A DNA stretch of 8,155 nucleotides from assembly GCA_002336765.1 (NCBI GenBank), contig DDES01000239.1, forward strand, positions 39,042-47,196. Reading direction: 5' to 3'. The DNA is from Novosphingobium sp. UBA1948 (GTDB lineage: Bacteria > Pseudomonadota > Alphaproteobacteria > Sphingomonadales > Sphingomonadaceae). Shown one piece after another: positions 5,591-8,155 of this stretch. Every line of letters begins with the position of its first letter. Positions within the stretch are counted from its first letter, which is position 1. Both the position numbers and the translations under genes were made by a program. Below the pieces are notes generated by a model. The model was not told the origin of the DNA. It saw only the letters and a list, made by a program, of their open reading frames with translations, and made no database searches.

Positions 5591-8155
5591 TCAGGATTTC
5601 CTTGGAGGTTGCACCGGCCCCAACAGAGCCGGTTCAAAAATTAGCGCACAAACCAGCGTCCACACCAGCGAGATCATCAGGATCAGCCCCATGCTCGCCG
5701 TACCGGGGTGATGGCTCAACACCAGCGCGCCGAAGGCTGTGCCGGTGGCCAGCGCGCTCATCAGCACCGCGCGGGCCAGGCTGGTTTGCAACAGATCGCC
5801 CACTCCGCTGCGCCATGCCATCACGAAATAGATGTGAAAGGCCACGCCCACCCCAAACAGCAGCGGAAAGGCGATGATATTGGCGAAATTGAGCGGTTGG
5901 CCGATCAGCACGCAGGTGCCCAGTGTGAGAAAGCCCGAGAGCACCACCGGCGCCAGTGTAAACGCCACCTCGCGCGCCGAACGCAACACGGCGTAGAGCA
6001 GGCCCGACACGAGCGCCAGACCCAGAAGTCCGGCGATGATGAAGGCATGGGCCACGGTCTTGGCGGCTTCCTGCGTGGCGACGGGCAGGCCAGTAGCGCG
6101 GGGCGCCTCGGCGCGGACCACCTGTGTGAAGCGGGCCAGCACATCATTGTCGGTGGAGCGGCCAGCAGGTGTCACCTGCACCAGCGCGCGGCCATCTTTC
6201 GCCAGCCAGCCGGCGCGGATTTCGGGGGGGAGCGTGTCGCGCGTCATCTCGCTGGCGGTGAGCGAGGCGCGGATCTTGTCGAGCGTGATCCCGAGCGGCA
6301 GCACAAGCATCGCTTCAATGCCAGCGCGCTGGGCTGCGGGCGCGGTGGCAAGGTGCGTGAAGCTCCGTGCTAGACGCGCGGCCTGCGTGCTGACATCGCC
6401 TTTTCCCGCCTTGCCCAGCCGTCCGAGTGCGCCCGCGGCCCTGCCCAAAGCCGCCACCGTCTCGGCATCATCATGCGCCTGCGGCAGGTCGAAAGGGTTG
6501 ATCGTGGCGTCGAGCAACAGGCCTGCATCCTGCACCAACCCCAGTTTCAGCGCCTGTCCCTCGGGCACAAAGCTGTCAATGGTGACGGCATGGGCCACCT
6601 CCTTGTGCCGCTCCAGCCGCTGGGCCAGCGCGGCGGCGGCATCGGCATTGTCGGCAAGGATGGTGATCGTGTTGGGTGTGCGGTCGGCGTCCTGCATCAA
6701 CAGGGTCAGCTCGCGCATGGCGGGGCTGTGCGGATCGCGCAAATGCAGCGGGTTGAAATCGAACCGGACCCAGAACAGCAATGTGATCGACACGACCATC
6801 GCGCCGACAAAAGCCAGCAGCACGCCGCGCCTTTGCCGGTGCAGCCACGCATCGAGCGGCGCGGCGCCGCGCCAGCCCACGCTCCGGCGCGGAGCGGGCG
6901 GTTTCATCAGCACCAGCAGCGCCGGTAGCAGCGTGAGGTTGAGCAAAAAGGCCACCACCATGCCCATACCCGCAATCAGGCCCAGTTCGGCAATGCCGGT
7001 GTAATCGGTGGGCAGAAAGGCGGCCAGCGCCAGAAAGATCGCCGCCGCAGCCAGACTGAGCGGTTCACCGATCGCGGCGGCCATGTGCGCCAAAGCCTCA
7101 CGCGGGGCATGGCCTGCCTGCCGCTCGGCATTGAAGCGCACCGCGACCTGTATGCCGAAATCGACCCCCAGCCCGACGAACAGCGGGATAAACGCCACCG
7201 AAATCAGGTTGAGCCGCCCGACCATCGCCAGCCCCAGCGCCAGCGTGATGATAAGGCCGGTGAGGATCGTGACCATGATCGCGGCCACCATCCGTGCCGA
7301 GCGCACCGCGCCCCACAGACAGACCAGCATCCCCGCCAGCATCAGCGCACCCACCCAGCCGATATTCTCGCGGATCGAGCCGAATTCCTCGTCGGCCAGC
7401 GGCACTTCGCCGGTGATTCCCACACGAACGCCATGCGCCGCATCCAGCCCCAGCCGGGCCGCTTGCTGTCGCACCAGATCGACCGCTGCGGCCCCCGGCT
7501 CGAGATCGCCGAAAGACAGGCGCGGATGCACCATCAGCAGGCGCCGCGTGGGCGGAGCCAGCGCACCCTTGCTATCGGAAAACAGCCGCTGCCACGAGAA
7601 GAAGGCCTGCTTGCCCCCGAGCCGTGCTTCCACCGCGTCCGACAGGCGCGCCAGCGGCTTGGCAAGGCCAGCGGCATCCTGTTGCCCGTCCGCCGCGCCA
7701 TCGGCCAGCGTGGTCAGGGTGGTGGCAATGCCGTGCAGGCTGGGATCGCCCGCCAGCCCGCCCAGCATCGGTTGCGCTTCGATCAGGCGTTTGGTGGTGT
7801 CCTGAACCTCCGGCAGGCTGGCAAACAGTAGCCCTTGCCGGTCGAAATAGGCGCCGCCATCGGGGCGTGATACATGCTCGATGGGCGATGTGTCGACATT
7901 GGCCGAAAGCGCCTGCTCCAGCCGGATCGCGCCATCCTCGGCCAGTTCGGGCGTGGCGCCGTCCACCACGACAAGGATCGAATCCTTGAGTTGCGGAAAG
8001 GCCGCCTCGATACGTGCGCCATCCTGCCGCCACGGGGTCTTGGCGCTGATGAGTTCACCCGTATCGGTGGTCATCGCAAAGGCGTGCGCCACGAAAGCCA
8101 GCGCGACCGCCAGCACCAGCCCGGCCAGCCCCGCCGCCGCCACGGGCCGACGCGC
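5591..8155 (-). CDS. hpnN: HpnN-like RND/MMPL-family lipid transporter, N-terminus cut by the window edge
   Basis: Inner-membrane RND-superfamily protein; the HpnN family is associated with moving hopanoids to the outer membrane. 854 codons are visible. The codon at 8143 is an internal GTG; the frame runs on to the edge as ARRP-VAAAGLAG, so probably only 10-20 residues are missing. Counting from that GTG, TM1 is about 3-24. A first periplasmic domain (25-258) carries FAMTTDTGELIS, VVVDGATPELAED and the HpnN-like RPDGGAYFDRQGLLF. TM2-6 span about 260-413, including GVDFGIQ (D328). A linker (414-438) leads to TM7 (440-460), a second periplasmic domain to about 695, and TM8-12 with GVGVAFHIYFVMAWR (764-778). 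This two-fold repeated RND layout fits the family length of about 860-880. It is probably the first or an early gene of the cassette. Cargo could be a hopanoid or another lipid. Confidence 0.88.
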   Translation of the reverse strand, partial: ARRPVAAAGLAGLVLAVALAFVAHAFAMTTDTGELISAKTPWRQDGARIEAAFPQLKDSILVVVDGATPELAEDGAIRLEQALSANVDTSPIEHVSRPDGGAYFDRQGLLFASLPEVQDTTKRLIEAQPMLGGLAGDPSLHGIATTLTTLADGAADGQQDAAGLAKPLARLSDAVEARLGGKQAFFSWQRLFSDSKGALAPPTRRLLMVHPRLSFGDLEPGAAAVDLVRQQAARLGLDAAHGVRVGITGEVPLADEEFGSIRENIGWVGALMLAGMLVCLWGAVRSARMVAAIMVTILTGLIITLALGLAMVGRLNLISVAFIPLFVGLGVDFGIQVAVRFNAERQAGHAPREALAHMAAAIGEPLSLAAAAIFLALAAFLPTDYTGIAELGLIAGMGMVVAFLLNLTLLPALLVLMKPPAPRRSVGWRGAAPLDAWLHRQRRGVLLAFVGAMVVSITLLFWVRFDFNPLHLRDPHSPAMRELTLLMQDADRTPNTITILADNADAAAALAQRLERHKEVAHAVTIDSFVPEGQALKLGLVQDAGLLLDATINPFDLPQAHDDAETVAALGRAAGALGRLGKAGKGDVSTQAARLARSFTHLATAPAAQRAGIEAMLVLPLGITLDKIRASLTASEMTRDTLPPEIRAGWLAKDGRALVQVTPAGRSTDNDVLARFTQVVRAEAPRATGLPVATQEAAKTVAHAFIIAGLLGLALVSGLLYAVLRSAREVAFTLAPVVLSGFLTLGTCVLIGQPLNFANIIAFPLLFGVGVAFHIYFVMAWRSGVGDLLQTSLARAVLMSALATGTAFGALVLSHHPGTASMGLILMISLVWTLVCALIFEPALLGPVQPPRKS
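6858..6896. repeat. Two adjacent palindromes inside the hpnN linker
   Basis: The segment 6858-6873 (ggcgcggcgccgcgcc) is a perfect 16-bp palindrome. Immediately beside it, cgctccg (6880-6886) and cggagcg (6890-6896) form a 7-bp stem around a 3-nt loop. Both sit in the coding sequence for the cytoplasmic linker between the two halves of the transporter (about residues 417-429). They are probably a product of GC-rich Arg/Gly/Ala codons, but they could fold strongly in the mRNA. Confidence 0.5.

Noticed and set aside
7008..7831. Overlapping plus-strand frames opposite the 5' part of hpnN
   Set aside because: The minus-strand frame encodes a clear RND transporter with conserved motifs; the opposite frames are low-information Ser/Arg/Pro- or Gln/His/Arg-rich shadows.
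8141..8143. GTG at 8143 as the true start of hpnN
   Set aside because: The frame stays open to the window edge (ARRP precedes it) and family members begin with a short basic stretch before TM1, so the real start lies outside the window.

Overview
The window is a GC-rich (roughly 63-66% by eye), gene-dense stretch in which every supported gene lies on the minus strand, so transcription runs from position 8155 down to 1. Codon choice (strong G/C in third positions), DapD-type lysine biosynthesis, an HpnN-type transporter and the style of the other proteins suggest an alphaproteobacterium, most likely a sphingomonad such as Novosphingobium or Sphingobium. That placement is an inference from protein character, not from a database search. 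I see no rRNA, tRNA, CRISPR, transposase, integrase or phage gene.

In order of transcription: (1) a large RND/MMPL-family transporter of the HpnN type, with its N-terminus cut by the window edge (8155-5591); (2) a cytoplasmic DUF2334-type polysaccharide deacetylase whose ATG directly abuts the hpnN stop (5590-4853); (3) a polytopic membrane protein resembling the lysylphosphatidylglycerol-synthase TM / UPF0104 family (4728-3763); (4) a small secreted DUF2141 protein whose ATG overlaps the preceding stop as TGATG (3763-3245); (5) a GT4 glycosyltransferase with a GTG start and a strong Shine-Dalgarno (3145-1976); (6) a secreted M19 (renal dipeptidase-like) metallopeptidase (1920-583); (7) a strong 10-bp terminator-like hairpin (569-541); and (8) the first 153 codons of dapD (460 to beyond position 1), which looks like a separate housekeeping unit with its own leader.

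The first five genes read as an envelope-lipid cassette. They supply a glycosyltransferase and a deacetylase (sugar attachment and trimming), a multi-TM protein of a family linked to lipid movement, an HpnN-like lipid exporter and a small periplasmic protein. This parallels the known hopanoid HpnI/HpnK/HpnN logic, but with different enzyme families (GT4 and DUF2334). No cyclase or other hopanoid core gene is visible here, so the cargo could be another glycolipid such as a glycosphingolipid. Most of the sequence is ordinary coding DNA. The points worth a second look are the cassette itself and a few structured intergenic segments, notably the dapD leader and the 124-bp gap at 4729-4852. No stretch over 300 bases lacks a gene.
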